Positions 35,201-50,200 of a stretch of DNA of 64,000 nt are shown here, in pieces. The number at the start of each line of letters is the position of its first letter. Within the stretch, counting starts at the first letter, position 1. The position numbers were made by a program, and so were the translations under genes. The notes below the pieces were generated by a model that was given only the letters and a program-made list of their open reading frames with translations, was not told the origin of the DNA and did no database searches. Origin of the DNA: Gymnorhina tibicen (lineage: Eukaryota > Chordata > Aves > Passeriformes > Artamidae); the NCBI GenBank assembly GCA_013399875.1, contig VXAZ01005694.1, positions 2,241,441-2,305,440 on the forward strand, given 5' to 3'.

Positions 35201-38200
35201 TGTGTGTACAAGGCCCTAATGCTGCCTTAATACAAAGCCAAAGTCGTTTAGGAGTGTGGCAGTGTCCTGTGATGCCACCCACCCATGCAGTGTGTGAGAT
35301 ACAGCTGAAGCCACTCAACTAACAAGATCTGCAACAAGGAAGAAAGTACATTCTTCAAGAGACTAAAGCTTGCAGTCACTATTAAAAATAGACACAGAGG
35401 ATAAAGGACTTAGACATTTGGGAAAAAAAACTCCAGAAACCACCTTATTGCACAGGTGTGGAGGCACTGAAAATAACTGACCAGAGGAAGATGATTAAAA
35501 AAATACCTTTTCTACTGTCTTTTGAGCAAAATTATTAACAAGTGATAAAGAAGAAACAGCATGCACCTTTAACAGCTGCACACTGCTGCTCTGCACATCT
35601 AGGAGCCCAGATAAAATGAGAATATAGAGAGGTTCCTCTGTGGCTGGTTTTATTTTACTCAGAACTAGGAGGAAATAGATACTTAAATTACTAAGATAAG
35701 AACTGAATTTGGAGTAAGATAGAATTAGCAGTGAGACACATGCTTCTGGATTACCAGGGAGACTGCTGAGATAAATGGATCTGATGCTATAGATATCCAC
35801 TTAAACAGGTAGGACAAGAGGATCAGAGTAGCTACTGCCACTAGTGCAGGCCAAGTACAAAGGCAATATCAGAGGAAGTTGGGAGGTGGAAGAGTGGCAA
35901 ATTGAGAAAGGGAACACAGCAACTGGCTGTGTAACGTGGAAAGCAAGACAAAAATTAAGAATTTTATGTGCAGTGGAACCATCAAGATGCAAGTTGCCAG
36001 CAGCTTTGTGTAGGTTCACTGATCTCTTACAGGACTTTGCTCCCACTGTAGTTTTCTCTCTCACTGGAGCCACTTTTAGAGCTGTTCCTCTTTGCCTAGT
36101 TTGCTATTAAAAAAAAAAGAGGAAATTAAAGAAATTTGCTTTGCTCTCATATTTATTTGGCCAGCAGGTTCCTATCTGACCAGCTAACGCTGATACCTGA
36201 ATGCAAATACAATACCAAGGGTAAGGTTTCTGTCCATAGGCAATCAGAGTAAAACTATCCAGGGGAAAAAAAAAGTTAGGAAACCAGCATGAAAAACAAA
36301 AGCCCCTTTGTGTTCCTTTACTGCATCTTCCAGAAGAAAGGTTGCAGTCAGTGAGGGTGCAGAGACATTCAGTGACGCGAGCGATATCTGCAGTGTGACT
36401 TCAGCAAGTCTAGAGACTCTCAAGATACACCCACTGCAGCAGAAAGCTGCCAACATTTCAACACTCACATTTGTAGCTATGGTATTAGATCAACGACAGA
36501 CTCAACATCAGTTGCAGTATAATCTCAGCAACACTGATAAGCAGCACATTCAGACTGGAAAAATATGCCCAAGCTGATGATGTGTAATACATCAAGCTGC
36601 TAAAAAGGAATCCAGGGGAGGGAAGATGGCATTGCCTGGAAAATACCAACTGATGCACAGTGGTGCTACCTGCAGCCAGGCGGCTGCAAGGGTCTGGGCT
36701 TGCCTGTAAAGCAACCCAGCATGAGGGGAGAAAGGGGAAGGGTCAGAGGTCTGGAGGGGAAGCCATGCAAGGAGTGGCTGAGGTCTCTTGGTCCGTTCAG
36801 CCTGGAGGAGGCTGAGGGGAGACCTCATTGCAGTTACAACTTCCATGAGAGGGGAAGAGGAAGGGCGGGCACCGATCTCCTCTCTGTGCTCACCAGTGAC
36901 AGAACCCAACGGAATGGCCTCAAGTTGTGTCAGGGGAGGTTTGGGTTGGGTATCATGAAAAGGTTTTTCCCCCAGAGAGTGGCTGGGCACTGAACAGGCT
37001 CCCCAGGGCAGAGGTCACAGCACCAGCCTGGCAGAGCTCGGGAAGCATTTGGACACCGCTCCCGGGCACACGGTGTGACTCCTGGGGATGGTGCTGTGCA
37101 GGGCCAGGAGTTGGACTTGATGATCCAATTCAGGATATTCTATGATTCTAAACCCAGAACCCACAACAAATCCTGCAGGCTGTCAGACCACAACAGAGAG
37201 TATGCCGAGGCTCTGGAAGGAGGTCAAACACTTTCAGCCAAAAAAGAGTAATAGTACCAGTCAATGTTTTCATTTCCAAGATGTGGGCCTTGGGAAACGT
37301 GAGCTTCATATTCTAGGTCTGTAAATAACCCACATCAAACAGCCACAATAAACAAAACCGTGGCCCTGTAAAGCCAGTGCAGCTGAGACTGGCTAGCACC
37401 TGAATGGGGGCCTGTCTCTGGAAGTAAGGAAACAATTTGTGAATGAGTAAGTTACTTCCCACCTATTTTTTTCTATCCAGCCTGAAGCAATAGACTTGAT
37501 ATGCTCTGGCAGGCTGGACCTGAAGTCAAAGCCTCTGTGTTTGTGGAAAAATTTCCTGGATCTTTCTTGCCAGAGGCTGGGAGTCACTGTGAAAATTACA
37601 TTTTACCTTTGGAACCTGGATTGAATAAAGTGGTCTTCTCACTGCCTGCCCTGCTCTCACACAGTCTTGCTTTGCTGTGCTAAACAGCTGCTTTGCTGCA
37701 CCTCAGAAGTGGTGTTGAATACAGCCTATAACTTACAAATCAGTTTTTAAAATGTCAAAGAGCTTTGGATTCAGTCTGAGGGAGTTGGTGGGTTTCTCAG
37801 TTTTCTCTTCTTCCAGGCTCTCAAAGCACTGTGCTAATGAATTTCTGGCTGCCAAACAGTGAAGCCTGTAACTGGGACTGGCAATTTCATAGATTCCAGA
37901 TCCTTTCTTTTTGCTAAAAAGGCATATCAACAAGCTTTCAGGATAAACTATTACTATTCTGTATCACTTATCAGCTTGACTGTACAAGGATTCTGATCAC
38001 TGCAAACAGGTTTTCTGTTTAAAAGAAGCAAGACGGAGCTGGGGAGGAGAGGGAACCAAGAGTGATTCTTTCTGCCAGCCCCTGTGGGTTAATGACAAGT
38101 GGCTCTGTTAATTCCTGCTCTGCCCTGCCTGGAGACACTAACACCAAACTTGTTCACCTCTGCAGCTGAGAACTGCGATGATCAATGGGGAAACAGGCTA

Positions 38201-41200
38201 CCTCTCTATGGATGTGAAGGTCCCCGTGGACAAAGGGGTAAGATATTATCCTTCTGTTCAGGTCACACGGGGGAGTGGATGGGAAGTGGACGCTGAAAAA
38301 CCACAAAGGACGTGGGTTTTAACGTTCAGCATTCCTGAGTGCGAGGATTTTATTGTGTCACCACGTACATGACGCACGTGCTGAAGACACACAAGAGAGC
38401 ATCAGCAGAAGTGCTCGTTATACCTACCAGTGTTCTGCTCTCGGAAAGGTACTGGAAATGTCTCTCAAGCTCCCTACTTTGTCCAGGCAAAGCCCAAAAG
38501 CACGTTGTTCATTGTTTGTAGGGCTGTGAAATGAATCCGGTATCTTCAGGAGTTAGAATAGGGAAGACTATGCTGAACTGGCTTAGAACGAGATTTGGAG
38601 ACTATTTTGCCACCCTCTTTCCCTACCCAAAACCACTCATGAAAACGTTGTCCCTCACTTCGTCAGAATGTGATTCCCTTTATCCGGGTCCAGGATTAAA
38701 TTTCTATGCAAATATTTGCAGACGTTTTATGGAAAGTCCTAGTGAAATGGAGACTTTTGAACACTCCCTACCAGCTCTAGGGCAGGGTTGTACATCTTCC
38801 TTTGGAATCGGTGCAAAATTATCTTGTATGTTCATGTTCACTGGTACTTTTTCATTCATGTTTATTTAACTCTCTCAAAGATTTTGGCTTTCACCATTTC
38901 CTGTTAGGAAGTATTCCAGAGTCCTGCAAGTTACACTGCCCAGAAGTCTTCCATATTTCAGGAAAATTTTCCATCCTTTATAGAGAGCATTTTTTTCAGC
39001 GGCTGGCTGAACTGCTCCCATGCTAAGCCACAGTCAGCACCAATTCCAGCAAACCAAATGCTCACAGCCACTGCTGAAATGGTGCCATTTCCTAACGAAG
39101 ACACCCCTCTGTTTCCTCTGAGTGGTTGTCCTGCTAGATCTTGTCACTAAATATTTTCTCTCTATTCTGGGTGTTTGCAACTCTCAGGTACCCGTCAATG
39201 GCTTTGCCTTTCTTCTCCTGGGCTCTGCCCACATCTGCATTTGAAATATTTGCACACTTTTCAGCTATTATGATTGTTGCTGTCGACTCTTCTATCATTT
39301 CTGGTGCACAAGTACCAGGGCTGCAGGGAATTATGTGCCTGTTCCCCTGTCGCTTTGCACAGAGCAGCTATTCTCTGCAAGAGGATATTTCTGAACAGGG
39401 AGCCCCCAGTCTCCTTTCTGCTGTCCCTTCAGTTTTTTCTCCCTCCCACAGCTGCGCTGGAACTGCCGCCCTCACTTCTGTGTTTCTTAGCTATTTTTTC
39501 CAGTTGCCATTTTTCCACATGAAGCCCACTTCTCCTTTTCATCCAGCCTTTCTAATTTTAAGGGCTGTTGAGACACTTTTTTCAGTATGCAGAGAAACGT
39601 TGTTCTATTTTGTCTTACAGATAGATCCCTGTACAGAAGGGCTGCTAAGGCAGAGTTTGTTCCTCCCATTAGATTTTTTCCCCTCGATGGCCTGTTGTTT
39701 ACTGTTTCTTTCTGTTTACAGTGCTGCAGCTGGTTCTCCCTCCATATCTTATTTAAGCCCACTTTAACTGATTCTTTGGAATAAAAGTTCATGAGAAGCT
39801 GTTCCAAGTACTTTATACAAACCCAGATATATTGCATGTCCTTTATTTCCTTCATCCATTACCTTAGTTATTCTGTCAGAAAAGTAATCAAGGTTTTAAA
39901 GCAAGATCTATTCTTTGTAGGTCTAGATTGCTTATTTGGCTAGCTTAACCTCTTTGTCTCTGTGCACCCTCAGTAACACTTCTCCTGAGTCATCCAATGA
40001 TATCTTTGTAGTTCCGTATTTTAGAGACATCCTTCTGCTCCCCTACCCAGGGGGAAAAAGAAGATAACAAAAAGTAGCCATGGTAAAGAGATATTATTTG
40101 TTTCATTCGGCAGCTCTGGAAGCCTTATGAAGCACAATAGGGGACTGAGGCTGAGTGTGTGACAGTTTTACTATTATCAGAATACACATGGAGTGGAAAC
40201 CAGAAATGAAGCTCGGTAATTCCCACTTGTACTCTGCTAGCTGATGAAGCAGAGCAGCATTGAAACAAAGAAAGTGCTGACAGAGCCTTGGAACAAAGAG
40301 AATGAGGCAGCCAGACTGTGGAGAGAAGACCTGAGTGCAGGGGATAGAAATCATTCTGTCAGCCACTTAAATGTCGATACCCCACATTGATTTCAGGAAG
40401 GTATCGAGAACAGAGCGAGATAGAGAGGAAACAATAAAGAACAAATACAAGAGGCAGTTGTTAGGGAGATCTAGTGGCAGAATTGCCTTTGCTTGCAGCT
40501 CGAGTACAGAAGGGCTGTGACTGTGAAAGCAAAAGAGAGAGGACACGGCTAGAAGCTGTGGCAAACCTCTGGAAATAGCAATAGCCAGGCCTGGATGCCC
40601 AGCACGGCACCCAGTCTGGACATGCACATGTTCCCAGACTGCGGGGGATGGCAGTCAGCCGTCCTGTCACTGTGCCAACCTGCCCCTGCTCTTCTCCCTT
40701 GATCCTCGCTATGTAGCCAAGTCCTGCCTGATCGTCCTCAGCCCCACTTGGCTCAAGGGTGCCTCTGCTTCTCTTCCATTCCAGCTCTCTTGGGGCTGGC
40801 TGAGCACACACCAGAAGAGGGACAGGTCAGAGGTAAAAGGATGAGCAGAACAAGCCCTGCTAAAGGAAAGGGTCTCAGAGTAGTGGCCAGGTCTTTTCCA
40901 TGCCTCCCTGCCTCCATCATCAGATCAGACAGGCAAGAAAAGGGAGGGTTCATACCTTTTGTACCACCCACAGCCACCAAAACACCACCAAGTGATATTC
41001 TTTGGGGATATCACAGCACTTTGGAAGATCTTGCACATTGAGAGAAAGAACTTCACGGAAAGGGAAGTTTAAAAATTTAAAAATTGGAATGGACTGCCCA
41101 GGGAGGTGCTGGAGTCACCATCCCTGGAGATGTTCAAGAAACGACTGGATGTGGCACTTAGACATGCTATGGTCTACTTGACAAGGTGGTGATAGATCAA

Positions 41201-44200
41201 AGGATGGGCTCAGTGATCTCTGAGGTCTTTTCCAACCTCTGTGGTTCTGTGTGGCTTTGGCACAGCAGAAGACCCTGTTGTTCAGCAGTACAGTTGCCAC
41301 GCATGGAGAGAGAGAGAGGGGAAGAAAGGGGTTAAGCCCCCTGCCACCTCCTCACCTAACAATATCCTGAATCCCCATCACACCTAACGATATCCCCCCT
41401 CCCCGTCAGCCCAGTGAGCATAAACTTGGTGCACACTGTGGAGCTGGAGCCCTTTGTGCCTCGCTCCACTTCCAGGGCTGCACGGCTCGAGCAGGTTAGA
41501 GCAGGCACGACTTTCTCTGGGGAACACTGAGTTTTCTGTGTTCGCTCCCCTGTCTCCCACACACATCTTCTCACCTCGTTCTCAGACTGGGTCTAGGATT
41601 TTAAACATATTAGGGTTCATATACTGGCACGAGGCTTGGATAGAAACTTTCCAGAAACTTTTCTCCTTTGGAAAAGCGTTCCACTGAAATCAACACTTTC
41701 CTACAGGAAAAGGCCAGTCTGGCAAACAGATGAAGTTCTGAAGCAGCTTTCAATAATCTGAAATGTCTTCAGTTGAAATGTCAGTCTGAAAAAAATATTT
41801 GCATGCGAATCAAAATGGCTTGGATTTGAAACGGCACTTTTTTTCCAAATTGAAAATGTAAAATTTTTTTTTACTGATTCTTTAAACAAAATTGGAATGT
41901 GCTAGTGTTTTGTCCCACTTTGGCATGAAAGCAAATGTCAGGAATATCAGCGTTTCCCACAGGAGTGGGGAGACTTGGCCGTGGCTGCCCACCCACACAG
42001 AGGGTTGATTTGCCATTCTGCTTCTCCTTCAACTCCACCCCTCCTTCCTATCTGCCCCTGAGCCCCCCTCCTGCTGGAGATGATGATGATGATGTGCAAA
42101 GCTGTCAAGGTTGCTGTGTCTAGCAGAAGAGCAGCAGGGCCCCAGCACTTGTGCTTGGAGGGGGTGAGAGGGAGGGCAAGCTTCCCCCCGCTCCTGCAGC
42201 CGGTGCAGGAGCCCTAGAACAAAGAAAGGTTTATCTGAAGCCCTTATTGGAAAGATAGAGTGGCTCCCTGGATCCTGAAAGCGCCAAGGTGCTGGGTATG
42301 CCGAGTACTGCACATTCATCCCTGCCTCCAGCCAGCCCTAGCAGGGTGTGAGGTGTTGGTTTTGCTTAGCCTTGGGGACATGTATCCCAGGTCCCCATCA
42401 CCATTATGCACTTGGTCAGATGGTCTCTCTTACTCATCCTCTTATTTCAGAAACGAGTTCTCTTCCTCACCAATGATTATTTCTTCACGGACATCAGTGG
42501 CACACCCTTCAGGTGAGCAAGGACTCATGTGGCACCAATACAGTGTATCAGAAGTATGAGCAGGGACAGCAGATCGCTCCCTTCTCTTCATAAACCTCGC
42601 TACAAGTCATGAGTAGAGCAGTAGGCATAACTGACTTCTTTGTTCCTGTTGCCATTAAAATATTATTTGGGGTCAATTCAAAAGGAATAGTATGATTTAT
42701 CTGAAATTCAGAGTCCAAAATCTATACCTTAGGTTAAAGCATGTTGTTTCATTTCAGAGGAATGAGACAGCTTAAATTTTCATTTCCACTGAATATGGTG
42801 AATGGCTTTAAAAAAACCCCAGCATTGTTATACACTGAAAATTATAAAACAACAAATAACAAATGAAGCAAATTGTGTGTGTGGGAGGGGAGGGAGGGGG
42901 TGTTCGTTTTTTTCCCCCAGCTGAAATGGTTTGAAGCTGGCACAGATTGAGAAATGTTACCGTTGACCTGAACCTACAATGTTGGCCAAAAAAATTGTCA
43001 CCAGCCGTGCCTCGGAGCTCTACATACAGGTTCCTTAGCCCCCTGTGCTGAAATCGGATCTCACTTAATCCTCTTCCGATGATGTTCTTTTGTTTAATAG
43101 CTGTGGAGGGAGTTAATGTCTGTAAGGGTTGTAACTGCAGGGAATGCAGTGTCATGTTTGGGAATGACACCTCTCCTTGCTGACAAGCCTTCTGTTTTCC
43201 GTTTTCCTTCTTGCCTGCAGCCTGGGTGTTGTGCTGTCCAGGGGGCACGGGGAGTACATTCTGCTGGGGAACACTTCCGTGGAAGAAGGTAGGTCAGTCT
43301 GAAAGGGACGAGGGAGCTACTCTGAATGCCAGCACTTCACTTCTCCCGCAGAGCCTGTGTGTGTCTGTCTGCTTCCTCACTGAATACTCCGTGTACTCTC
43401 TGGTTTCAGGTTTGCACGACCTGCTCCAGCCAGACTTGTCTTTAGCAAATGAATGGTAAGTGGAGGAAATCCTGTCAGTGACACAGGACTTTGTCATGAT
43501 ATTTGGGCAAAGTTCCCAGCAATCTGGCTTGAGTTCACCACCCTCTGTGGCCTAGAAAAAAAGCAGTGCTGTTCAGGTGCTGCATCTGCAAAGACCTGAT
43601 TGTCTCCAGGCAATTGAGTTTCACCTCTTCCTTTGGGACATCCCACCAAGACCTGGCACATTCCTCTCCTGAGAAACAGCTGAGGTTTATCCTCAGTCTT
43701 CTGTGCTCAGACTTACTTTGTTCCCCCTCGTGTTGCTCAGAATTGTCTTAAAAAACCTACGGTATGTCAGACCTGTTAGGGAATTTTCTTGCAAGCTTGG
43801 TGAGAGATTGAAATGCTTTTTTAAATCCTAGTTTATTTTTGGTTGTCATCCTTCTGAACTGAGCCTAGACCTAACTTCTGGTGAACACGGAGGTGATTTA
43901 TGACCCCTATTTCAATAGCAAGCAGAACTTAACGGTTTTGCTTGGTTTGGATATGAAACAGGGTGAAGCACGGCACTTTCCATTTATTGCTGTGAGGTTT
44001 GGGGTTTTCATGAACCCAACGTTCAGTCCCACTCAGTCACATGAACCCAGGCTGTATCAAAGCCAAAATAACTATATTCAAGAAGCCCTGCACCCCTTCT
44101 CACCTCTCAGTACACTGTCAAGTTTCACAAGCAGCACATGTGAGACACAAACAGCAACTTCTCCTTCTTCTACTCCTGACTTCAGGTGTCAGCTTACCGC

Positions 44201-47200
44201 ACTTTACATATTCATTTCTCTTAGACTTTTCTCATAAATCACTCCTTTCAGCCCCTTTATGAGTTTGAATTCTCTCTTATAACCCCTTCCTCTCCCTTGT
44301 CCTGACAATGAGGAGGTCAAAATTGGAAGCAGGATTAAAAGACTGGTTTCTTTTATAGCACAGAGCATTTCTAATACATTCTTCCACTTCTCCCCAAACT
44401 GTGTCCTGAGGTTCCTGCAGTTGTGTCCCCGCGGGACAGCTTTTGTTGTCACCATATCACACTGCAAGATCATTCCTCATCTCACATTTTGTTCCTCTGT
44501 CTCTTGTTTTTTCTGCTCCTGGTCTGGTCTCACATTGCACACGACCCTCTGCTTTCCAGGTCTCTCCACCACATTGTTATTGTCTATACAGGCACACGTA
44601 CACATCTTACACAGCATAACCCAGGAAACTGGGTTTGGAACAGCTCTGTTGCCTGGTGAGCTTATTCTGGAGAACACAGCAGCCCCAGTAAGCACAGCAG
44701 TCAGGTTAATTGGCGTTTGGTTTAGTGGCAGGGTTTGACTTACAGCCATGTTGTTAGGTTTAGAGTGGGCACAACATGCAGCTATGGTAAAGGCTTTGCA
44801 GACCAGGGTTTCTCGCTGGCTTTCTTTTTGCAGTTTATTATCTTCCAGGAGCATTTGTTTGACTGTGGTTTCTCCTTGCCCTTTTGGGCTTCTTCTCCCC
44901 TTCCCACCAGGATTTACTGCATCACCGACATTGATCCTGACCACCGAAAGCTCAGCCAGCTGGAGGCTGTGATCCGTTTCCTCACTGGAGAGGAGCCTGA
45001 CCTGGAATGTGAGTCCCAGGCACTGAAAGGGCCCTGCTGGGGTCTTCCTGTACCCTTCACGAGGGAGAGGGGACTGTGACAAACTGATTGGTGTCAGACT
45101 GAACTCCTGTGGCGTTTGCTCACACAGGCAGGACTGAACTCAAGCCCACATTAATTCACAAGTGGAAATGAGCTGAGGATCCACCTCCTTGTCTCCGTCA
45201 GAGGACATTTTTCCATTTCAAAGCTGACACATAACCTTACTGGAGGTCTCAACATAGGAAATACTGGAAAGTGGAAGGCTTGAATGGAGCTTGGCAAGGG
45301 CTGCACACCAGGTTTAAGACAGACTGGCTGACTGGGCTAGAGGGGGCAATGGCAGGAGAAGCCAGGAAAAGTGCTGGAATAACTCAGTTTCCCAGGGACC
45401 CCGGGCATCATCCTCCAAGGACTCACAGAGCCCTCTAGAGAGATGGGTGCTTTCAGAACAAGGGTTATTAATTTCGTTTTCCAAACACAACAGGTAACTG
45501 ATCCAGGAGAAAAAAATGGTTACAGGATTATCATTTTTCCTGCTCCTCCTGCTGCTCATCCCTTGCACCAGGTCCCATTCTCCTGCAGCTGATACAGCAC
45601 CAGTAAAGAGTGGGATCTCCATCAGGGGGCAGAGACGGGCAGCTGTGCACAGGAATTCCTTACAGCAGTTTGGTTTTAGGATGTCCTTCAGCCCCCTTAG
45701 TTGTGCCAACAAGCTTTTGCCTGTAATGCTGCACCTGAGAGACACAAACCTTTGGCACAAGGACGGGAATCTCTTAAAAGTAAAATCAACTGTAATCCGG
45801 TAATTCTTCCTCTCTTGCACAGTGTGAGCAGACCCCTCCTGGCTGTCCTTGGAGTAGGCTGGAAAGAGATGTATGAGTGGAAGAGGCCAGGGAGGAGGAA
45901 AATTTCAGGAGAGCTGACTGTGAGAAATACGCAGACTTGGAAGTGCTGTGGAGGAAAAACAAATATGATTTGAACACATCCTAGACATGGGGGGCCTGGA
46001 GAGAGAAAGATCTCATGGTGGGCTCTGGTTTTGAGGCTTGAATAACAACAACTATGGAGAGAAGGATCCTGAGATCTGTGACAAAGAAATTTGGGAGAAC
46101 TTGAGATAAAACATTAAGGGACACCTGGAACATCAACCCAGAAAGTTGCAGTGCCAGAAACACTGAAGTGGTGGGGTGGCTCCATCTAGAACAGCACTGA
46201 AAGGGGCATTTCTGCAGCACGATGGTCACCATGTTCTCACAGATTAGTGCAAGCAGGGCAATACAGAAACGAAGCAGGTCAAAGAAATGGGGTTCTGGGG
46301 CATGTTGTTTAGAACATGATGATACCTTGAAGTTTCCTAATCGCTTCTTAGCTCCAGTCCAAAGTGGATTAGAGTCATAGCCTGGACTGGCTTGAGCATC
46401 TGGTGAAAACCAGGACAGGACAGTGTTTTGTGACTCACAGTAAGGAAGGAGAGCTAACAGAGAAGCCAGTGAGCAAAGGGACAGAGTAGAGGCCATAAAA
46501 AAGTCACTAGTGGTTTTGAAGGAAGCTACTTGAGTGGAAGGTGGTGGCTGGTATCCTCTCTACAGGACACCCAGAAGAAAGGTCAAGGCAGGGATTTGAG
46601 GCAATGGCTGTGGACAGCCTGTTCAATAAAAGAGTCAAGTGAAGGTCTAATGGATAACTTCATTTCAAAGCCTCTCACTTGCCCACACTTGTTTGGCAAA
46701 CTTCCACAAAGTTTGGAGGGGAACTAGTCTGATGATTTTGGACATGAGGAAGAAATTCTTCACAGAAAGGGTGATTAGTTATTGGAACGGCTGCCCAGGG
46801 AGGTGGTGGAGTCACCGTCCCTGGAGGTGTTTAAGGAAAGCCCGGACGTGGCACTCAGTGCCATGGTCTGGTGGACATGGTGGTGCTGGGTCATAGGTTG
46901 GACTCGATGATCTCAGAGGGCTTTCCCAACCTCATTGATTCTGTAATTCTGGGATCTTGGCTGTAACATCAGCTCCTGTGCTCTCCACCACCCAGGCTGT
47001 TAGGACCTCTTCTCTGCCCTGTAATGGGAGGCCTCTTTTTTGGCCACATTGATCCACTGTCCTGGACAGGCAGACGCTCCTTACCAAGCGACTCTCTAAA
47101 ACATCTAGGAGGAAACATGTCTTTCTCTCCTGATTTTTGTTCTTCCTTTCTCTCCTTAGGTGATGAGGAGTTGGTCCAGGAAGTGCTGTTCGATGCAGTG

Positions 47201-50200
47201 GTCACTGCCCCCATGGAGGCCTACTGGACAACATTAGCCCTCAACATGTCCTTGTAAGTGTAGGAGAAATAAATATGGCTAGAACACCACTGAAGATGCA
47301 TCTCCAGATGCTATGGGTTTATGCAGTGCCTGAAACAGTCCCAAACTTTTGCACAGCATACAAGAAACTGTAGAAACAGCTCAAAAAACTGATAGAAATA
47401 GCTCAATAGCTTTAGAAATAACTTGAAAAGTGTCTCTCGGGAGTGAACTCCAGTAGGCTGGGCCTCCTTGGGAGAGTCTTTAGTTTGGTGAGGGTTTTTC
47501 TAGTGGGGAAAAGGGAGTTTAGTCTTGTCTCTATTGGTGGTGCCTTCAGATTGAACCTCAGGAAGGTAGTGCACAGGCTGGCGTCAGTAAACAACTTTCT
47601 ATTTCATTATTTCCAGTGAGGCACCTGTTGCTTGTGGTATCTTGTATCATGCCACACAGATCTTCTTCCAGCAGACGACGTGTTACTTACAGATACACAC
47701 GGCCACTGCACTCCTGTCCCCGTTTCAGTTCCTTGTATCCCTACACTGACAGAAGCTGAGCCAGTGACAATCCTGCTGGGACACCCAATTATCAGCACAG
47801 CTTTAAACAGCTACACCAACACACCCTCTTCGGTCACATTCTGCTACCCTGGCCATTCTCTGCATCCCTGATCCAGCCACTCTCTCTCTGCAGTTCCTCT
47901 CCTGCACTTCAGCCTCATGAGAGTAGCCTGGAGCAGAGCTAGCAGGGGCAGAGGAGCTTATGGTCTGCTTAAAAGAGAATGAAATAAGCAGACTTCAAAG
48001 GTTTAAATCTGAGCGCAAGTCTTAATCCTGCCAGTTGTCGGCCAGTAGCAACCTGTTGCCATTAGCAGGAGGAGTATCACTCCAGGTGTAAATGGGTTAT
48101 ATTGCAAATGAACTCGGGACCAGGTCTCCAGATGTGGCTTCAAGTTGGAAAGGTCCTCACCCTGGGGCAGGGATCATGGCTGTTCTTCTGAGAACTGTTT
48201 GCTTCTGCTTGTGTGTTTCTGCTCCACAGGGACACTGAGGCAGGTGTTGAGATGGCGTTTCTGGGCACTCGGGCTGGACTCATGAGGAGTGCCCTGTATG
48301 TGGGCTCGGAGAAAATTTCCAACAAGTAAGTCCCTAAACTGCATTAAGAGGTTTCTGTCAGTGTCTCTGAAGGGGCAGCATGAAATCACCACCAGCCTTA
48401 GAAAGTTTTTGGGGGAGACAGAAACAGAATGGAAAGAAGCAACACCTTGACGGCACTGAGGCTAACTCACAGAGTCAGGGTAGGGGGCCTTTGTCTTCCT
48501 CTGGTCCCTTTGAGGTTTTCTTAAAATACTGTCCCCAAGTGCATTCATTTGAATGAAAACCTTCAACCATTCCCTGACTTCAGTCATCTAACACAGAAAA
48601 TGCCCGCAGTTACTACATACCCCCAGGACCATTTCGCAGTGCAAAGGCTCTGCACTCCAGTGCCCCAGCGACATCCCAGCTTGGCTGTGTTTGATCTTTC
48701 TGTCTCAATTCCTCTTCCAGATTTATTCTGTTCTGCCCCTTGCATTGCCCACATCGCAGCAGCACCCCAGTGCCTTGCAGTGAGGCGTTAAGCGATGTGA
48801 CTGACATCTGTCACATCCGATTCAGTCTCTTGTCCTCCCCCTCAAGGCAGAAGTGTGTGTGCAGTGAAGGGTTTTGACATGGAAAGGGTAGTTTGCATTC
48901 TGCAGCGTTTTGAATGTGCAGGCTGGTGCATGCTGCTGTTAAGAAAGGACAGGTCACAGAGGCGCACCAGCAGATGGAACAGAAAGGGACCGCGTGGGTG
49001 GTGGTCATTAGCTTCTTGGCAGCTGTTTCACTGTCCCCAAGCTCCCCAAACATGAGTCCTACGTTCAAGCTCTGCTGCGCCTGAAAGGTGACACTCTTCG
49101 TCTGTTTGAAGCAGTCTGAACAATTCAGAGTAGCAGTCTCTGGCAACAAGGGAGAAATGCTGTGTGCTGCAGGAGGCTAATGTGATTCCTGATTCCCCAC
49201 TGCTCATCAGGAGCAGCATTCAATGCTTTAAACAGTCACAGTCACCACACTGCAGAGACAGACCCCCACACATCCCACAGGAGGAGCTTCTGGAATCCCC
49301 CGAAAGGAAGGAATCATAAATGAGGAATTATCATTACGTCAAAATATACAGCAAAAGAAGAGCCTGAAAACAAAGGGATTTGCCAGGCAAGCTGTATGAA
49401 CCTCCAGGGAAGCAAATGACCTGATTTTCACGAGGTCTCTCCTGAGCATCCACTGCCTGTCTTGCCATGCTCCCAGGATACATCCTCTTACCTTTGGAAG
49501 CACCCCTTTTCTCAAACACTTCGGTCCCTGCATCTCTAGGAATCACAGAATCACAGAATTTATTAAGGGATTGGAATGGACTTTAAAGATCATCTAATCA
49601 TTCCTAACCCACTCTGTGATGCGTAGGGACACCTCCCACTAGCCTGGGTTGCTCAAGGACTTATCCAACCTTGAACACTGCCAGGCTTGGGGCATCCACA
49701 ACTCCTTCAGCAACCTGTTCTAGCTTCTCACCACCCTCACAGTAAAAAATTTGTTCCCAGTCTCTTACCTAAATTTCCCCTCTTTCAATCCGTACCCATT
49801 CCTCCTTGCCCTATCAGTACAGTTCCTAACGGAGTCCCTCTCCCAGCCTCCCAGGAGGCCCCCTTCAGATACTGGAAGGTTGCTGTGAGGTCTGTGCTCA
49901 TAGAGAGCATCTCCTGAGGGGATCAGGATTTACCCACAGTTGCATAACCTCATGTTTGGGGTGGGTTGTTGGTTTTTGTAGGAGACTGCCTAATCCCCTT
50001 TCCTCGCCTGCTCCCTAGCCCCTGCAGTAACTAATGGCCACAAGCCAGCCGCACCTGTGCCTCCCTCGCCCACCTGCTCACACCCTCCGCGCCTCATCCG
50101 CGCTCCGGCGCTGCCCCTGCTGCTGGGGGGGTGTGCTGCCCGGTAACGCTTCCATCCTGCCCGGTTCCCCTTGATCGCGCCCGGCCCTGCCCGGCCCCCA

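Noticed and set aside
39141..39767. 208-codon plus-strand open frame in intron 18
   Set aside because: Phe/Ser/Leu-rich translation of a pyrimidine-rich tract. No motif, and no splice-consistent neighbour.
44477..45082. 201-codon minus-strand open frame over exon 22
   Set aside because: It mirrors the exon 22 coding sequence and has no family similarity.
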